In this document: one piece after another, positions 8,173 through 17,547 of the stretch
Layout of the letters: each line of letters starts with the position of its first letter
How positions within the stretch are numbered: position 1 is the stretch's first letter
Origin: Streptomyces sp. 11x1
Lineage (GTDB): Bacteria > Actinomycetota > Actinomycetes > Streptomycetales > Streptomycetaceae
Assembly (NCBI RefSeq): GCF_032598905.1
Contig: NZ_CP122458.1
Location: 3,100,001 to 3,164,000, forward strand
DNA length: 64,000 nucleotides
Direction: 5' to 3'
Notes under the pieces: model-generated
The model's database searches: none
What the model saw: only the letters and a program-made list of their open reading frames with translations
Told to the model about the DNA's origin: nothing
Made by a program: the position numbers and the translations under genes

Positions 8173-9930
8173 CTACTTCTTTTCCTTGGCACCGATGTTG
8201 AGGTAGTCGTACTGACCGCTGAAGGCCGAGGACGACACCAGGTTGGTGGCGTACGGCGAGCGGTACAGCAGGACCTTGAAGTAGGTCAGCGGCACGATGG
8301 CGGCCTGCTCCATGACCTTCTTGTCGACCTCGGTGTACGCGGCGGTGCGGGCGGCCTCGTCGGTGTTGCCGATCGCGTCGTCCAGCAGCTTGTTGATCGC
8401 CGGGTCGTCCAGCTCGGAGAGGTTGGTGTTACCGGACTCGCCGATGGCCTTGCCGTGCACGATCTGCTGCAGGAAGCCGTAGCCGGTCGGCCAGTCGGCG
8501 CCCCACTGCATCATGATCAGGCCGATGTCGTTCTTCTTGTTGAACGCGGGCACGCCCGCGTAGTCCGAGAAGTACTTGCCCGACGGGTACTGCTTGATGT
8601 CGGCCTCGATGCCGACCTTCTTCAGCGCCTCGACGATCGCGGTGGCCGCGTCGACCTCGCCCTGACGGTCGGTGCGGGCGGAGATGGAGGTCTTGAAGCC
8701 GCCTTCCTTGCCACAGGCCTTCAGGTGCTCCTTGGCCTTGGTGACGTCACCCTTGTTGTCCGGAGTGGCGTACGTGTCGGCCTTCTCGTAGCCCGTGACG
8801 TCGGTCGGCAGCACGGTGGAGGCGATGTCGCCGCGGATCGGGCCGCCCATCGCGGTCTGCACGGCGACCTTGTCGATCGCGTACTGGACGGCCTTGCGGC
8901 ACTCGACGTTGTCGAAGGGCGCGACCTTGGTGTTGATCGCCGTGTAGACCAGACGGCCGCCGAGCGCGTTGTCGGTGTTGGCCAGCTCGTCCTTGTCCTT
9001 GAGGACCTGGGCCTGGGTCTGGGCGTCGACACCGGTGCCCTGGATGTCGATCATGGTGTCGCCGGCCATCACGTCCTTGTCGATGGTGGCCTTGTTGACC
9101 TTCAGGTTCACCACGATCTTGTCCGGGTACTGCTTGCGCAGCGGGTCCGTCTTGGCGTCCCACTCGGGGTTGCGGACGAGGACTATCTGCTTGCCCTCGT
9201 CGTACTTCTCGAACTTGTACGAGCCGGTGGAGACGACCTTCTTGGTGTAGTCGACGCCGGTGTCCTTGGCCTTCGGCACCGGAGCCGTCTGCGGCATGCT
9301 CGCCAGGTAGTCGAAGTCGGCGAAGGGCTTGTTGAGCTTGAAGACGATGGTGTTGTCGTCCGGCGTCTCGAGGGACGAGATGCCCGCCTCGTTCTTGTCC
9401 TCGTACGGGCCCTTGTACTTGTCCCCGCCTTCCAGCAGCTGCTGGAAGTAGTTGGGGCCGGAGGAGAGCACGTCGCGCGCGAAGTTCGAGCGCTCGACCG
9501 CGTACTTGACGTCCTTCGAGGTGACGACGGTGCCGTCCTCGAACTTGACGCCCTGGCGGATCTTGTACGTCCAGGTCTTGCCGCCGTCGCTGGGCGTGCC
9601 CGCGCTCTCGGCCAGGTCGGGGACGAGCTCGTTGCCCTTCTCGCCGGGGCCGGGCTTGAACGTCATCAACGGACGCGCGTAGAGGCGGCTGAAGTTGAAG
9701 CCGTACGCGTAGTACATGTTGCCCGGGTCGAGGGACTCGGGGGTGTCGGTGCTGGCGTAGGTGACCGTGCCGCCCTTCTCCGTCGACTCGTTCACGACAC
9801 CCTTGGTCGCGGCGTTGGCGCCGGCGCCCTTGGGGGCGTCGTCCGTGCCGTCATCCGCCTTGCTGCAGGCGGACAGAAGCAGTCCGGCGGCGCTCGCAAC
9901 CGCGACCGCGGCCATTGCTGACCTTCTCAT
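8173..9930 (-). CDS. dppA: Extracellular peptide-binding lipoprotein, SBP family 5 (585 aa)
   Basis: The solute receptor of the importer. The signal peptide MRRSAMAAVAVASAAGLLLS ends in lipobox LSAC (lipidated Cys about residue 22), so it is anchored outside the membrane. The family 5 body is recognisable in PESLDPGNMYYAYGFNFSRL, GGKTWTYKIRQGVKFEDGT and YTAINTKVAPFDNVECRKAV. Length is normal for the family. An AAGGGG site precedes the ATG. It sits second in the operon, between permease C and permease B, which is an unusual gene order. The ligand is probably short peptides but cannot be specified. Confidence 0.93.
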   Translation of the reverse strand: MRRSAMAAVAVASAAGLLLSACSKADDGTDDAPKGAGANAATKGVVNESTEKGGTVTYASTDTPESLDPGNMYYAYGFNFSRLYARPLMTFKPGPGEKGNELVPDLAESAGTPSDGGKTWTYKIRQGVKFEDGTVVTSKDVKYAVERSNFARDVLSSGPNYFQQLLEGGDKYKGPYEDKNEAGISSLETPDDNTIVFKLNKPFADFDYLASMPQTAPVPKAKDTGVDYTKKVVSTGSYKFEKYDEGKQIVLVRNPEWDAKTDPLRKQYPDKIVVNLKVNKATIDKDVMAGDTMIDIQGTGVDAQTQAQVLKDKDELANTDNALGGRLVYTAINTKVAPFDNVECRKAVQYAIDKVAVQTAMGGPIRGDIASTVLPTDVTGYEKADTYATPDNKGDVTKAKEHLKACGKEGGFKTSISARTDRQGEVDAATAIVEALKKVGIEADIKQYPSGKYFSDYAGVPAFNKKNDIGLIMMQWGADWPTGYGFLQQIVHGKAIGESGNTNLSELDDPAINKLLDDAIGNTDEAARTAAYTEVDKKVMEQAAIVPLTYFKVLLYRSPYATNLVSSSAFSGQYDYLNIGAKEKK

Positions 9931-9987
9931 GATGGTCGGTTTCCCCTTCGTAGTTGGACAGTTGTGTGGGACGACAGACCGCAGACG

Positions 9988-10986
9988 TCAGCGGCTGCGG
10001 GGGTCGAGGGCGTCCCGGAGGCCGTCACCGAGAAGGTTGAAGGCCAGCACCGTGATGAAGATCGCGAGGCCGGGAACGATCATGTATTGCGGGTCGACCT
10101 CGAAGAAGTCGACCGCCTGGTTGAGCATGCCGCCCCAGGATGCCTGCGGCGGCTGGATCCCGACCCCGAGGAAGCTGAGCGACGCCTCGAAGATGATGTT
10201 GGTCGGGATCAGCAGGGTCGAGTAGACGATGATCGGCGCGACGAGGTTGGGCAGCAGTTCCTTGAACAGGACGTACGGGCCGCCGGCGCCCATCCCGCGC
10301 GAGGCGTCGATGAACTCCCGCTCGCGCAGCGCCAGGGTCTGACCGCGCACGATGCGCCCCATGTACGGCCAGTTGAAGAAACCGATGACGAAGATCAGCA
10401 CCGAGATGTGCAGCGGCAGTCCTTCGAGGCCGAAGGCGCCGCCCTGGAGCGTCGCGGAGATGGCGATGGCGAACAGCAGCAGCGGGAACGCCAGGAAGGT
10501 GTCCATCAGCCGGCTCACGATCGTGTCGACCCGGCCGCCGTAGTAGCCGGCGACCAGGCCCAGCACCACGCCGATGGCGTTCGACAGGAGCGTCGCGCCG
10601 AAGGCCACCACCAGGGAGACCCAGGAGCCCTCCAGGATGCGGGCGAGGATGTCGCGGCCGAACTTCGGCTCGACACCGAGCGGGTGGTCCCAGCTCATCC
10701 CGCCGAAGTCACCCTTGGGGAGGGAGGTGTTGGGGTCGATCAGGTCCTGGTTGAAGGCGTTGGGGTCGAGGCCGAGCAGCGACTGCAGGGGCCGGGAGAG
10801 GGCCGCGATCAGGATCAGCAGGACGACGATGATGCCGCCGGCGACCGCCACCTTGTCGCGCTTGAAGCGGGTCCAGGCGATCTGACCGAGGGAACGGCCC
10901 TCGATCTTCTCGGCCTCGACACCTTCCAGCACGGCTTCGGGCTGAGCGTCGGTCTGCGCCCCAGTGGTCTCGATCGGTGCGGTCAC
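9988..10986 (-). CDS. dppC: Peptide ABC transporter permease, DppC/OppC type (332 aa)
   Basis: First gene of the operon. A cytoplasmic N-terminal leader precedes helix VAVAGGIIVVLLILIAALSR and an extracytoplasmic segment with the GTDxxGRD-like sequence HPLGVEPKFGRDILARI. The EAA-type region is around REREFIDASRGMGAGGPYVL, and the family C-terminus GDGLRDALDPRSR is present. The GTG at 10986 has an excellent GAGGAGGG ribosome site 10 bases upstream. The operon promoter must lie in 10987-11559, where a perfect palindrome sits at 11121-11138. Confidence 0.93.
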   Translation of the reverse strand: MTAPIETTGAQTDAQPEAVLEGVEAEKIEGRSLGQIAWTRFKRDKVAVAGGIIVVLLILIAALSRPLQSLLGLDPNAFNQDLIDPNTSLPKGDFGGMSWDHPLGVEPKFGRDILARILEGSWVSLVVAFGATLLSNAIGVVLGLVAGYYGGRVDTIVSRLMDTFLAFPLLLFAIAISATLQGGAFGLEGLPLHISVLIFVIGFFNWPYMGRIVRGQTLALREREFIDASRGMGAGGPYVLFKELLPNLVAPIIVYSTLLIPTNIIFEASLSFLGVGIQPPQASWGGMLNQAVDFFEVDPQYMIVPGLAIFITVLAFNLLGDGLRDALDPRSR

Positions 10987-11559
10987 AGTGACCCGACCCT
11001 CCTCGCCGGTGGTAACCGGCCTTCACCCGCCGCGGATTACGGCTTTGTCGACTTTCCATCGATCACGGGATCCGTCGATCCCGCATCTGACTGGGGGAGT
11101 CTTCAACGTCTCCGCGATCACCCGCCAGATCTGGCGGGGAAAGTATGCACAACCGTGATGCGGCGCCGGGGATTCCGTTATCCGAACACGGGGTAGCGCC
11201 TCCCGGACGGGAGACAGTCGGGGCATATGGGGTGAATCGCCGGAATCCATGGCCATCCGCGGCCCTCTACGCGCGAAGAGTGCGTCAAGGAGAGGACCGC
11301 GTCTCACAGACCGGAGAGCGCATCCGCGTCACCACGGGTGCACGCCGGACCCCGACAAACCGCCCCGGCCTTCACCTGTGCAAACTTGTGGGCGCTTCGC
11401 GGGTGCGGTCGAGTTTCGAACGATTCCCCCGGCGGCCCCGCACGCCCGAGCCGTGAGGGCGGTCGGGGCGCCGGAGCGCGCAGCGAACACCAGAAGAGCA
11501 CAGCTGTGGGAAGCGGTGCGTGAGCGAAGAGCACGCACTCTCGGCGGAGGCCGGGGGCG
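10987..11559. other. 573-bp intergenic region upstream of the peptide ABC operon
   Basis: I see no convincing gene here; the short open frames lack start context and family resemblance. It should contain the operon promoter. The only marked structure is the 18-bp perfect palindrome at 11121-11138. Confidence 0.5.
11121..11138. promoter_or_regulatory. 18-bp perfect palindrome, candidate operator of the ABC operon
   Basis: CCCGCCAGATCTGGCGGG is fully self-complementary, 135 bases upstream of the first permease start. The size and symmetry fit a dimeric repressor site rather than a terminator, because no gene ends nearby. Confidence 0.45.
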
Positions 11560-12342
11560 TCAGTACGAGGGCGGCCCCGGGTAGCCGTACCCTGCGGCCG
11601 GGGCCTGGGCGGGGGCCGGGGCGTGGGCCTCGCGGTCGTAGAAGGGGCGGGCGCCCGCGCGCAGCCACATGGCGACCGGGTCGTACTCGTCGGACATGGC
11701 GACGGTGGAGACGGGCAGCCCGTCCGGGACCGCGCCGACGGACTGCTGCATCATCGCCCGCACCGAGTCGACGGCCGGCGGCGAGGTGTCGTACACGTCG
11801 AGGCCGATGGCCAGGTACGGCGCGCCGAGCGCGGGCTGCACCCAGGCGCGGCGCAGCGAGCGCACGGCGGGCGTGCGGTGGGCGTTCTGTGTCAGCAGGG
11901 CGTAGAACTGCGGGATCTCGATGGCCGGTTCGGACAGTCTGAGGGGGCCGGCGGGCTGCCGCTCCAGGCCGGTCGCGATCCGGCGCAGGTCGAGCCAGGG
12001 AATGCCGACGCCGCCGCCCGGCGCGTGCGGGTTGAGCCAGAGGCCGTAGTGGTCGGGGTAGAGGGTGCGGGCCACGTCGAGGCCGTCGACCACCTCGTAA
12101 CTGCGGTTCCAGCCACTGGCGGAGAGCTCCTGGGCGGAGGTCACACACGGGGCGTAGTTGAACCCGTCGACTTCCATGTTCCCGTACTGGGCGTCCGGGG
12201 AGCCCGCCTGGCCGTGCCAGAGCAGCATCCAGATCTGGCCGGAGGACGGGGTGGCGAGGGCACGCAGCAGCGCCTCGTAGGCGTCGTAACGCCCCGGCGT
12301 CACCTGGCGCAGCATGTGCTCGACGTTGCCGCTGCCGCTCAC
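11560..12342 (-). CDS. SseB-family protein with C-terminal SseB domain (260 aa)
   Basis: The protein matches the enhanced-serine-sensitivity (SseB) family: an N-terminal SseB domain with LDLRRIATGL-type helices and a C-terminal domain RSLRRAWVQPALGAPYLAIG. It ends in a Pro/Ala/Tyr-rich tail (APAPAQAPAAGYGYPGPPSY). Overexpression of SseB makes E. coli serine-sensitive; the biochemical role is unknown. It lies beside a paralogue (12520-13296) and close to the glyA/sdaA block, a suggestive but unproven link to serine metabolism. GTG at 12342 has a GAAGGGCGG site upstream. Confidence 0.75.
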   Translation of the reverse strand: MSGSGNVEHMLRQVTPGRYDAYEALLRALATPSSGQIWMLLWHGQAGSPDAQYGNMEVDGFNYAPCVTSAQELSASGWNRSYEVVDGLDVARTLYPDHYGLWLNPHAPGGGVGIPWLDLRRIATGLERQPAGPLRLSEPAIEIPQFYALLTQNAHRTPAVRSLRRAWVQPALGAPYLAIGLDVYDTSPPAVDSVRAMMQQSVGAVPDGLPVSTVAMSDEYDPVAMWLRAGARPFYDREAHAPAPAQAPAAGYGYPGPPSY

Positions 12343-12471
12343 GTTGGCCGCCCTTCGGTGTTGGACCTTGGTTTTGGGAACAGCTTAGGTGGTGGACAGG
12401 TTGAGCCGGTCAGGGCTCGGGGGTTGCGGTGACCTGCGGACCGCGGGTCGTGCGGGGTTGATCGCGCCCAC

Positions 12472-12515
12472 GCGGCGGAGCCGCATAGGGCACAGCCCCG
12501 CGCCCCTTCGGCGCG
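12472..12515 (-). terminator. Two adjacent hairpins behind the second SseB gene
   Basis: GCGGC-gga-GCCGC (12472-12484) and CGCGCC-ccttc-GGCGCG (12499-12515) follow the stop of the upstream SseB gene (12520). The text around them resembles the GC-rich dispersed terminator-like element seen in many Streptomyces intergenic regions (from memory, not searched). Confidence 0.65.
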
Positions 12516-12519
12516 CTGG

Positions 12520-13296
12520 TCAGTAGCCCTGTTGGTAGAAGGGGCGTACCTTTTCGCGGAGCCAGTCGCCCACCGGGTCCTGGGCCACGTCCAGGAAGAC
12601 CATGTTGACCGGCCAGGGGACGGGCGCCTTGGTGAGGACCCGGCCGAGGGCGGCGAGGGGGAGGGAGCGGTCCGCCTCCCAGGAGACCAGCTCGACGCCG
12701 ATGAACATCACGGGGTCGGCGGTCTCGACGGTGGCGAGGCAGCGGCGGGCGGAGAGGACGACTCCGGTGCCGGCGAACTCGGCGGAGGCCGCGGCCAGGA
12801 AGTCCACCGGATCCTCCTGCCAGTCCGGTTCGAAGAGGCGGACCCGCGCACCGCTCGCCGTTCCGTCCAGCGGGGTCCGGCCGGCCCGGCACAGCTCGGC
12901 CACGGCGGGCGGCGGCAGCGGGATGCCCACGACTCCGTCGGGGTTGAGGGCGAGTCCGACCTGCGGGGGCAGACCCCGCGCGAACTCGACGGCCGGGGCG
13001 ATCGTGTACGACATGTGGTTGCCGACGACCTGCCGGAACTGTTCCTCGGAGCTGAAGACCGGCACGTACGCCTGCCCGTCGAACTCCATGGTCGGCAGGT
13101 CGAGCTGACCGCTCTGCGGGCCGCCGCCCTCCGGCAGCGGCACCCACACGAAGCTGCGGGCCAGCACCTCCACGATCCGCGCCCCTGCCTGGGGCACCCC
13201 GAGCGAGGCGGACAGCACCTCCTCCAGCTCGTTGCCGGGCCATCCGCCGTGCCCATGGGGATACGCCTGTGCCGGAAAGTCCGCCGGGAAGTCCAT
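12520..13296 (-). CDS. SseB-family protein (258 aa), paralogue of the neighbour
   Basis: It has an N-terminal SseB domain (GNELEEVLSASLGVPQAGAR, then SFVWVPLPEG and PVFSSEEQFRQVVG) and a C-terminal SseB_C domain (DPVMFIGVELVSWEADRSLP to WLREKVRPFYQQGY). The tail motif RPFYQ matches RPFYD of the downstream paralogue, so the two look like a divergent tandem duplication. ATG at 13296 is chosen because the frame continues upstream without family sequence and a GGTAGG site precedes this start. Function unknown. Confidence 0.75.
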   Translation of the reverse strand: MDFPADFPAQAYPHGHGGWPGNELEEVLSASLGVPQAGARIVEVLARSFVWVPLPEGGGPQSGQLDLPTMEFDGQAYVPVFSSEEQFRQVVGNHMSYTIAPAVEFARGLPPQVGLALNPDGVVGIPLPPPAVAELCRAGRTPLDGTASGARVRLFEPDWQEDPVDFLAAASAEFAGTGVVLSARRCLATVETADPVMFIGVELVSWEADRSLPLAALGRVLTKAPVPWPVNMVFLDVAQDPVGDWLREKVRPFYQQGY

Positions 13297-13370
13297 CTGC
13301 TGCCTACCGCTTTGCTCCGTGATGCTGTTGTCCCTGCACCTTAATTGCTCCCGGGGCGGGGGCGCGCCCC

Positions 13371-14042
13371 TCAGGAGCGTGGGAAGTCGATCCGCTTCAG
13401 GACATCGGCGGCGGCCCGGTCGATGAGGACGGCCGCCCCGCACCCCTTGGGCAGTCTCCCCTTCTCCACCGCCCGAAGCAGCCGGGTCATCGCCCCCCGG
13501 TGCCGGGCGAACGCGTACCGGGAGACGCCCCGGCCCCGCTCCCGCTGCCCGTCCCGGGCCTCGCCGGGAGTGACGTCGAGCAACAGCAGGTGCAGCGTGC
13601 CGCCCCGGCGGCGGGCCTCGCGCGCGAGCCAGTTGCGCACCCACGCCTGTGCCCCGCAGTCGTGCACGACCACGCCCTCCCCCGAGCGGAGGGCGCGTCG
13701 CAGCCCGGCGTAGTGCGCGAGGCGCACGAAGGGGCGGTAGACGGCGTACGGCAGATGGCGGGCGAAGCGGTCGTCGAAGCGGTCGCGCGTGTCCTGGGAA
13801 TCGATGCGAGTGCCGGGCACGGCCCGCCGCATCAGGGTCGACTTGCCGCTGCCGGGGAGCCCGGTGACGACCACCAGGTCGTCCGGCCCGAAGGACAGCT
13901 CGTGGGGACTGCGCCCGGACCGCCCCCGGAGGTCGCGGACGACCGCCCTCGGGAACGGGCCGCAGGCCGCACCGGCCGGTGCGATGGGCTGCTTGGGCAT
14001 CGCGACACCCGAGGTCGTCGCGTACGCCCTGGTCCTGTTCAC
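13371..14042 (-). CDS. P-loop kinase-like ATPase (223 aa)
   Basis: Walker A GLPGSGKST is near residue 60, followed by a short kinase-like core: a lid/NMP region rich in Arg (TRDRFDDRFARHLPYAVYRP), then VVHDCGAQAWVRNWLAREAR and HLLLLDVTPGEARDGQRERG. This resembles the zeta-toxin/small-molecule-kinase AAA_33 group. GTG at 14042 is preferred because GGGGAGG lies 10 bases upstream, better than the internal ATG. The substrate cannot be read from sequence. Confidence 0.7.
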   Translation of the reverse strand: MNRTRAYATTSGVAMPKQPIAPAGAACGPFPRAVVRDLRGRSGRSPHELSFGPDDLVVVTGLPGSGKSTLMRRAVPGTRIDSQDTRDRFDDRFARHLPYAVYRPFVRLAHYAGLRRALRSGEGVVVHDCGAQAWVRNWLAREARRRGGTLHLLLLDVTPGEARDGQRERGRGVSRYAFARHRGAMTRLLRAVEKGRLPKGCGAAVLIDRAAADVLKRIDFPRS

Positions 14043-14261
14043 CGTGATCGTCCTCCCCGGGGTATGGAGGTCCCATCCCCACAGACCGTAAAGAAAAGGT
14101 AATGCCCGATCCCTCCTGATTCAGTCCTCGTATGGCCACAAGAGTGCTACGGACCGCTGTGCCCGGCTCCCCTCCGTCGTCCCCCACCTCTCGAAGCTCC
14201 CCCTGCCGCCCCGCGTCGATGCGTGCAATGATGTCCGCGCCAACTGCATACCGGCCGCTTG

Positions 14262-14482
14262 AATCCGCGCGGGAGAGCTCCCAGCAGTCCATCGCTGGGG
14301 CGCCGAAGGAGCAAGTACCTCCCTTGAATCTCTCAGGCCCAGATACCGCGCGGGCGAGGCACATCTGAAAAGCGGGCCGCACCTCTCCTTTACGGGGGGC
14401 CGGCTCCACCCACGGTGCAAGTCACGACCACCGGTACGTACGGTCGTGGTGAACCTCTCAGGTTCCGATGACAGATGGGGAG
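14262..14482 (+). ncRNA. Tandem glycine riboswitch (gcvT element) upstream of gcvT
   Basis: A structured leader with the characteristic blocks of the gcvT RNA element. The first aptamer (about 14264-14367) has CGGGAGAGC, GCGCCGAAGGAGCAA, GAATCTCTCAGG and GAGGCACATCTG, in that order. The second aptamer (about 14368-14482) has ACGGTGCAAG, GTGAACCTCTCAGGTTCC and GATGACAGATGGGGA. It lies directly upstream of gcvT. Glycine binding normally switches on the glycine-cleavage genes. The duplicated CTCTCAGG blocks make the tandem architecture clear; exact ends are approximate. Confidence 0.92.
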
Positions 14483-14528
14483 GACTTTCCCTCGCCTGTC
14501 GCCTGTCTTGCACTGGGAGCAGAATCCG

Positions 14529-15656
14529 ATGAGCAGCAGCTCCACCACTGAACCGCGCCGTACCGCGCTCGACGCCCTGCACCGCTCGCTCGGCGCGACG
14601 ATGACCGACTTCGCGGGCTGGGACATGCCCCTGCGCTACGGCTCCGAGCGGGACGAGCACCTCGCCGTCCGCACGAAGGCCGGCCTCTTCGACCTCTCCC
14701 ACATGGGCGAGATCACGGTGACCGGACCGCAGGCCGCAACTCTCCTGAACCACGCCCTCGTGGGCAACATCGGCAGCGTCGGCGTCGGCCGTGCCCGCTA
14801 CACCATGATCTGCCGCGAGGACGGCGGCATCCTCGACGACCTGATCGTCTACCGGCTGGGCGAGACCGAGTACCTGGTCGTCGCGAACGCCTCCAACGCC
14901 CAGGTGGTGCTGGACGCGCTCGTGGAGCGTTCCGCCGGCTTCGACGCCGAGGTGCGCGACGACCGGGACGCCTATGCGCTGCTGGCCGTGCAGGGCCCCG
15001 AGTCGCCCGGGATCCTGGCCTCCCTCACCGACGCCGACCTCGACGGCCTGAAGTACTACGCGGGGCTGCCCGGCACGGTCGCCGGGGTGCCCGCGCTGAT
15101 CGCCCGCACCGGCTACACCGGCGAGGACGGCTTCGAGCTGTTCGTGAAGCCGGAGCACGCGGTCGAGCTGTGGCAGGCGCTGACGAAGGCGGGCGAGGGC
15201 GTCGGCCTGGTGCCGTGCGGGCTGTCCTGCCGGGACACGCTCCGGCTGGAGGCGGGCATGCCGCTGTACGGGCATGAGCTGTCGACCGCGCTGACGCCCT
15301 TCGACGCCGGGCTCGGGCGGGTCGTGAAGTTCGAGAAGGAGGGCGACTTCGTGGGCCGCGCGGCCCTGCGCGAGGCCGCCGAGCACGCCAACCACGAGCC
15401 GCCGCGCGTCCTCGTCGGGCTGGTCGCCGAGGGCCGCCGGGTGCCGCGCGCCGGCTACCCGGTCGTCGCCGACGGCCAGGTGATCGGCGAGGTCACCTCG
15501 GGCGCCCCCTCCCCCACGCTGGGCAAGCCGATCGCGATGGCGTACGTCGACGCCGCGCACTCCGCGCCGGGTACGGCCGGTGTGGGCGTGGACATCCGGG
15601 GCAGCCACGAGCCGTACGAGGTCGTGGCGCTGCCCTTCTACAAGCGCCAGAAGTAG
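14529..15656 (+). CDS. gcvT: Glycine cleavage system aminomethyltransferase (T protein, 375 aa)
   Basis: T protein transfers the methylene group from aminomethyl-lipoyl H protein to tetrahydrofolate and releases ammonia. Family sequence runs throughout: [82 protein letters not shown], and the C-terminal [23 protein letters not shown] at 14529 follows GGGAG by 9 bases; an in-frame start farther upstream would run into the riboswitch. gcvH and glyA follow on the same strand. The P protein gene is not in the window. Confidence 0.97.
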   Translation: MSSSSTTEPRRTALDALHRSLGATMTDFAGWDMPLRYGSERDEHLAVRTKAGLFDLSHMGEITVTGPQAATLLNHALVGNIGSVGVGRARYTMICREDGGILDDLIVYRLGETEYLVVANASNAQVVLDALVERSAGFDAEVRDDRDAYALLAVQGPESPGILASLTDADLDGLKYYAGLPGTVAGVPALIARTGYTGEDGFELFVKPEHAVELWQALTKAGEGVGLVPCGLSCRDTLRLEAGMPLYGHELSTALTPFDAGLGRVVKFEKEGDFVGRAALREAAEHANHEPPRVLVGLVAEGRRVPRAGYPVVADGQVIGEVTSGAPSPTLGKPIAMAYVDAAHSAPGTAGVGVDIRGSHEPYEVVALPFYKRQK

Positions 15657-15775
15657 ACACTGGGCGCGCGGCGGCCCGGCCCGAGCGTGACACTGGGCAC
15701 ATTCGCGCTGCTCAACAGCGGTTTCAGCAGTCCCCCCTTCATCACCACTCCCTCGCGTACAGGAGAATTCAGGCC

Positions 15776-16153
15776 ATGAGCAACCCCCAGCAGCTGCGCT
15801 ACAGCAAGGAGCACGAGTGGCTGTCGGTCGCCGAGGACGGCGTCTCGACGGTCGGCATCACGGAGTTCGCGGCGAACGCGCTCGGCGATGTCGTCTACGC
15901 CCAGCTCCCCGAGGTGGGCTCCACGGTGACCGCGGGCGAGACCTGTGGCGAACTGGAGTCCACGAAGTCGGTCAGCGACCTGTACTCGCCGGTCTCCGGT
16001 GAGATCACCGAGATCAACGAGGACGTCGTGAGCGACCCGTCGCTGGTGAACACCGCCCCCTTCGAGGGCGGGTGGCTGTTCAAGGTGCGCGTCGCGGAGG
16101 AGCCGGACGACCTGCTCTCCGCCGACGAGTACGTCGCCCACACCGCCGGCTGA
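15776..16153 (+). CDS. gcvH: Glycine cleavage system H protein (125 aa)
   Basis: The lipoyl carrier shuttling the aminomethyl group between P, T and L proteins. The lipoylation site is the Lys in [20 protein letters not shown], and KEHEWLSV and [18 protein letters not shown] are family signatures. AGGAG sits 11 bases before the ATG. It is 119 bases after gcvT and 18 before glyA, in one operon. Confidence 0.97.
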   Translation: MSNPQQLRYSKEHEWLSVAEDGVSTVGITEFAANALGDVVYAQLPEVGSTVTAGETCGELESTKSVSDLYSPVSGEITEINEDVVSDPSLVNTAPFEGGWLFKVRVAEEPDDLLSADEYVAHTAG

Positions 16154-16171
16154 GAAGACGAGGTCGTACGC

Positions 16172-17437
16172 ATGTCGCTTCTGAACACGCCCCTGCACGA
16201 GTTGGACCCGGACGTCGCGGCCGCCGTCGACGCCGAGCTGCACCGTCAGCAGTCCACCCTGGAGATGATCGCCTCGGAGAACTTCGCTCCGGTGGCGGTC
16301 ATGGAGGCGCAGGGGTCGGTCCTGACCAACAAGTACGCCGAGGGCTACCCGGGCCGCCGCTACTACGGCGGCTGTGAGCATGTCGACGTCGCCGAGCAGA
16401 TCGCCATCGACCGGGTGAAGGAGCTGTTCGGCGCCGAGTACGCCAACGTGCAGCCGCACTCGGGCGCCTCCGCCAACCAGGCCGCGCTGTTCGCCCTCGC
16501 CCAGCCCGGCGACACCATCCTCGGGCTGGACCTGGCGCACGGCGGCCACCTCACCCACGGCATGCGGCTGAACTTCTCGGGCAAGCAGTTCGAGGTCGTC
16601 GCCTACCACGTGGACACCGCGACCGGCCTGGTCGACATGGCGGAGCTGGAGCGCCTGGCCAAGGAGCACCGGCCCAAGGTGATCATCGCGGGCTGGTCGG
16701 CGTACCCGCGTCAGCTGGACTTCGCGGAGTTCCGCCGGATCGCCGACGGGGTCGGCGCCCGTCTGTGGGTGGACATGGCGCACTTCGCGGGTCTGGTCGC
16801 GGCCGGGCTGCACCCCAACCCGGTGCCCTACGCCGACGTGGTCACCTCCACGACCCACAAGACGCTCGGCGGGCCGCGCGGCGGCATCATCCTGGCGAAG
16901 AAGGAGTTCGCGAAGAAGCTGAACTCCTCGGTGTTCCCCGGTTTCCAGGGCGGCCCGCTGGAGCACGTCATCGCGGCGAAGGCGGTGTCCTTCAAGGTCG
17001 CCGCGTCGGAGGAGTTCAAGGAGCGCCAGCGGCGCACGGTCGAGGGCGCGCGGATCCTGGCGGAGCGGCTGACGGCCCCGGACGCCCGTGAGGCCGGTGT
17101 CGACGTGCTCTCCGGCGGCACCGACGTGCATCTGATCCTGGTCGACCTGCGCCATTCCGAGCTGGACGGGCAGCAGGCCGAGGACCGCCTCCACGAGGTC
17201 GGCATCACCGTCAACCGCAACGCGGTCCCCAACGACCCGCGTCCGCCGATGGTCACCTCCGGCCTGCGCATCGGCACGCCCGCGCTGGCCACCCGCGGCT
17301 TCACCGCCGAGGACTTCACCGAGGTCGCCGACGTCATCGCCGAGGCGCTCAAGCCGGCCTACGACGCCGAGGCGCTCAAGACCCGGGTCAAGGCACTCGC
17401 CGACAAGCACCCGCTCTACCCGGGGCTGGGGAAGTAA
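16172..17437 (+). CDS. glyA: Serine hydroxymethyltransferase (421 aa)
   Basis: PLP enzyme interconverting serine + tetrahydrofolate and glycine + methylene-THF. Diagnostic segments are [59 protein letters not shown] and the PLP-lysine stretch [16 protein letters not shown]. Full length and colinear with the family. It joins the glycine cleavage genes here, so the riboswitch probably governs both. Confidence 0.98.
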   Translation: MSLLNTPLHELDPDVAAAVDAELHRQQSTLEMIASENFAPVAVMEAQGSVLTNKYAEGYPGRRYYGGCEHVDVAEQIAIDRVKELFGAEYANVQPHSGASANQAALFALAQPGDTILGLDLAHGGHLTHGMRLNFSGKQFEVVAYHVDTATGLVDMAELERLAKEHRPKVIIAGWSAYPRQLDFAEFRRIADGVGARLWVDMAHFAGLVAAGLHPNPVPYADVVTSTTHKTLGGPRGGIILAKKEFAKKLNSSVFPGFQGGPLEHVIAAKAVSFKVAASEEFKERQRRTVEGARILAERLTAPDAREAGVDVLSGGTDVHLILVDLRHSELDGQQAEDRLHEVGITVNRNAVPNDPRPPMVTSGLRIGTPALATRGFTAEDFTEVADVIAEALKPAYDAEALKTRVKALADKHPLYPGLGK

Positions 17438-17547
17438 CCCGGGCTTCACCGGCCCGTAGTCCCGCTTTTCCGGGGCACCGCGCACACTGGGAAGTGAGCG
17501 CGGTGCCCCACCCCCTGCACAACCCTCCCCCGTTCTGAGGAGTCACC

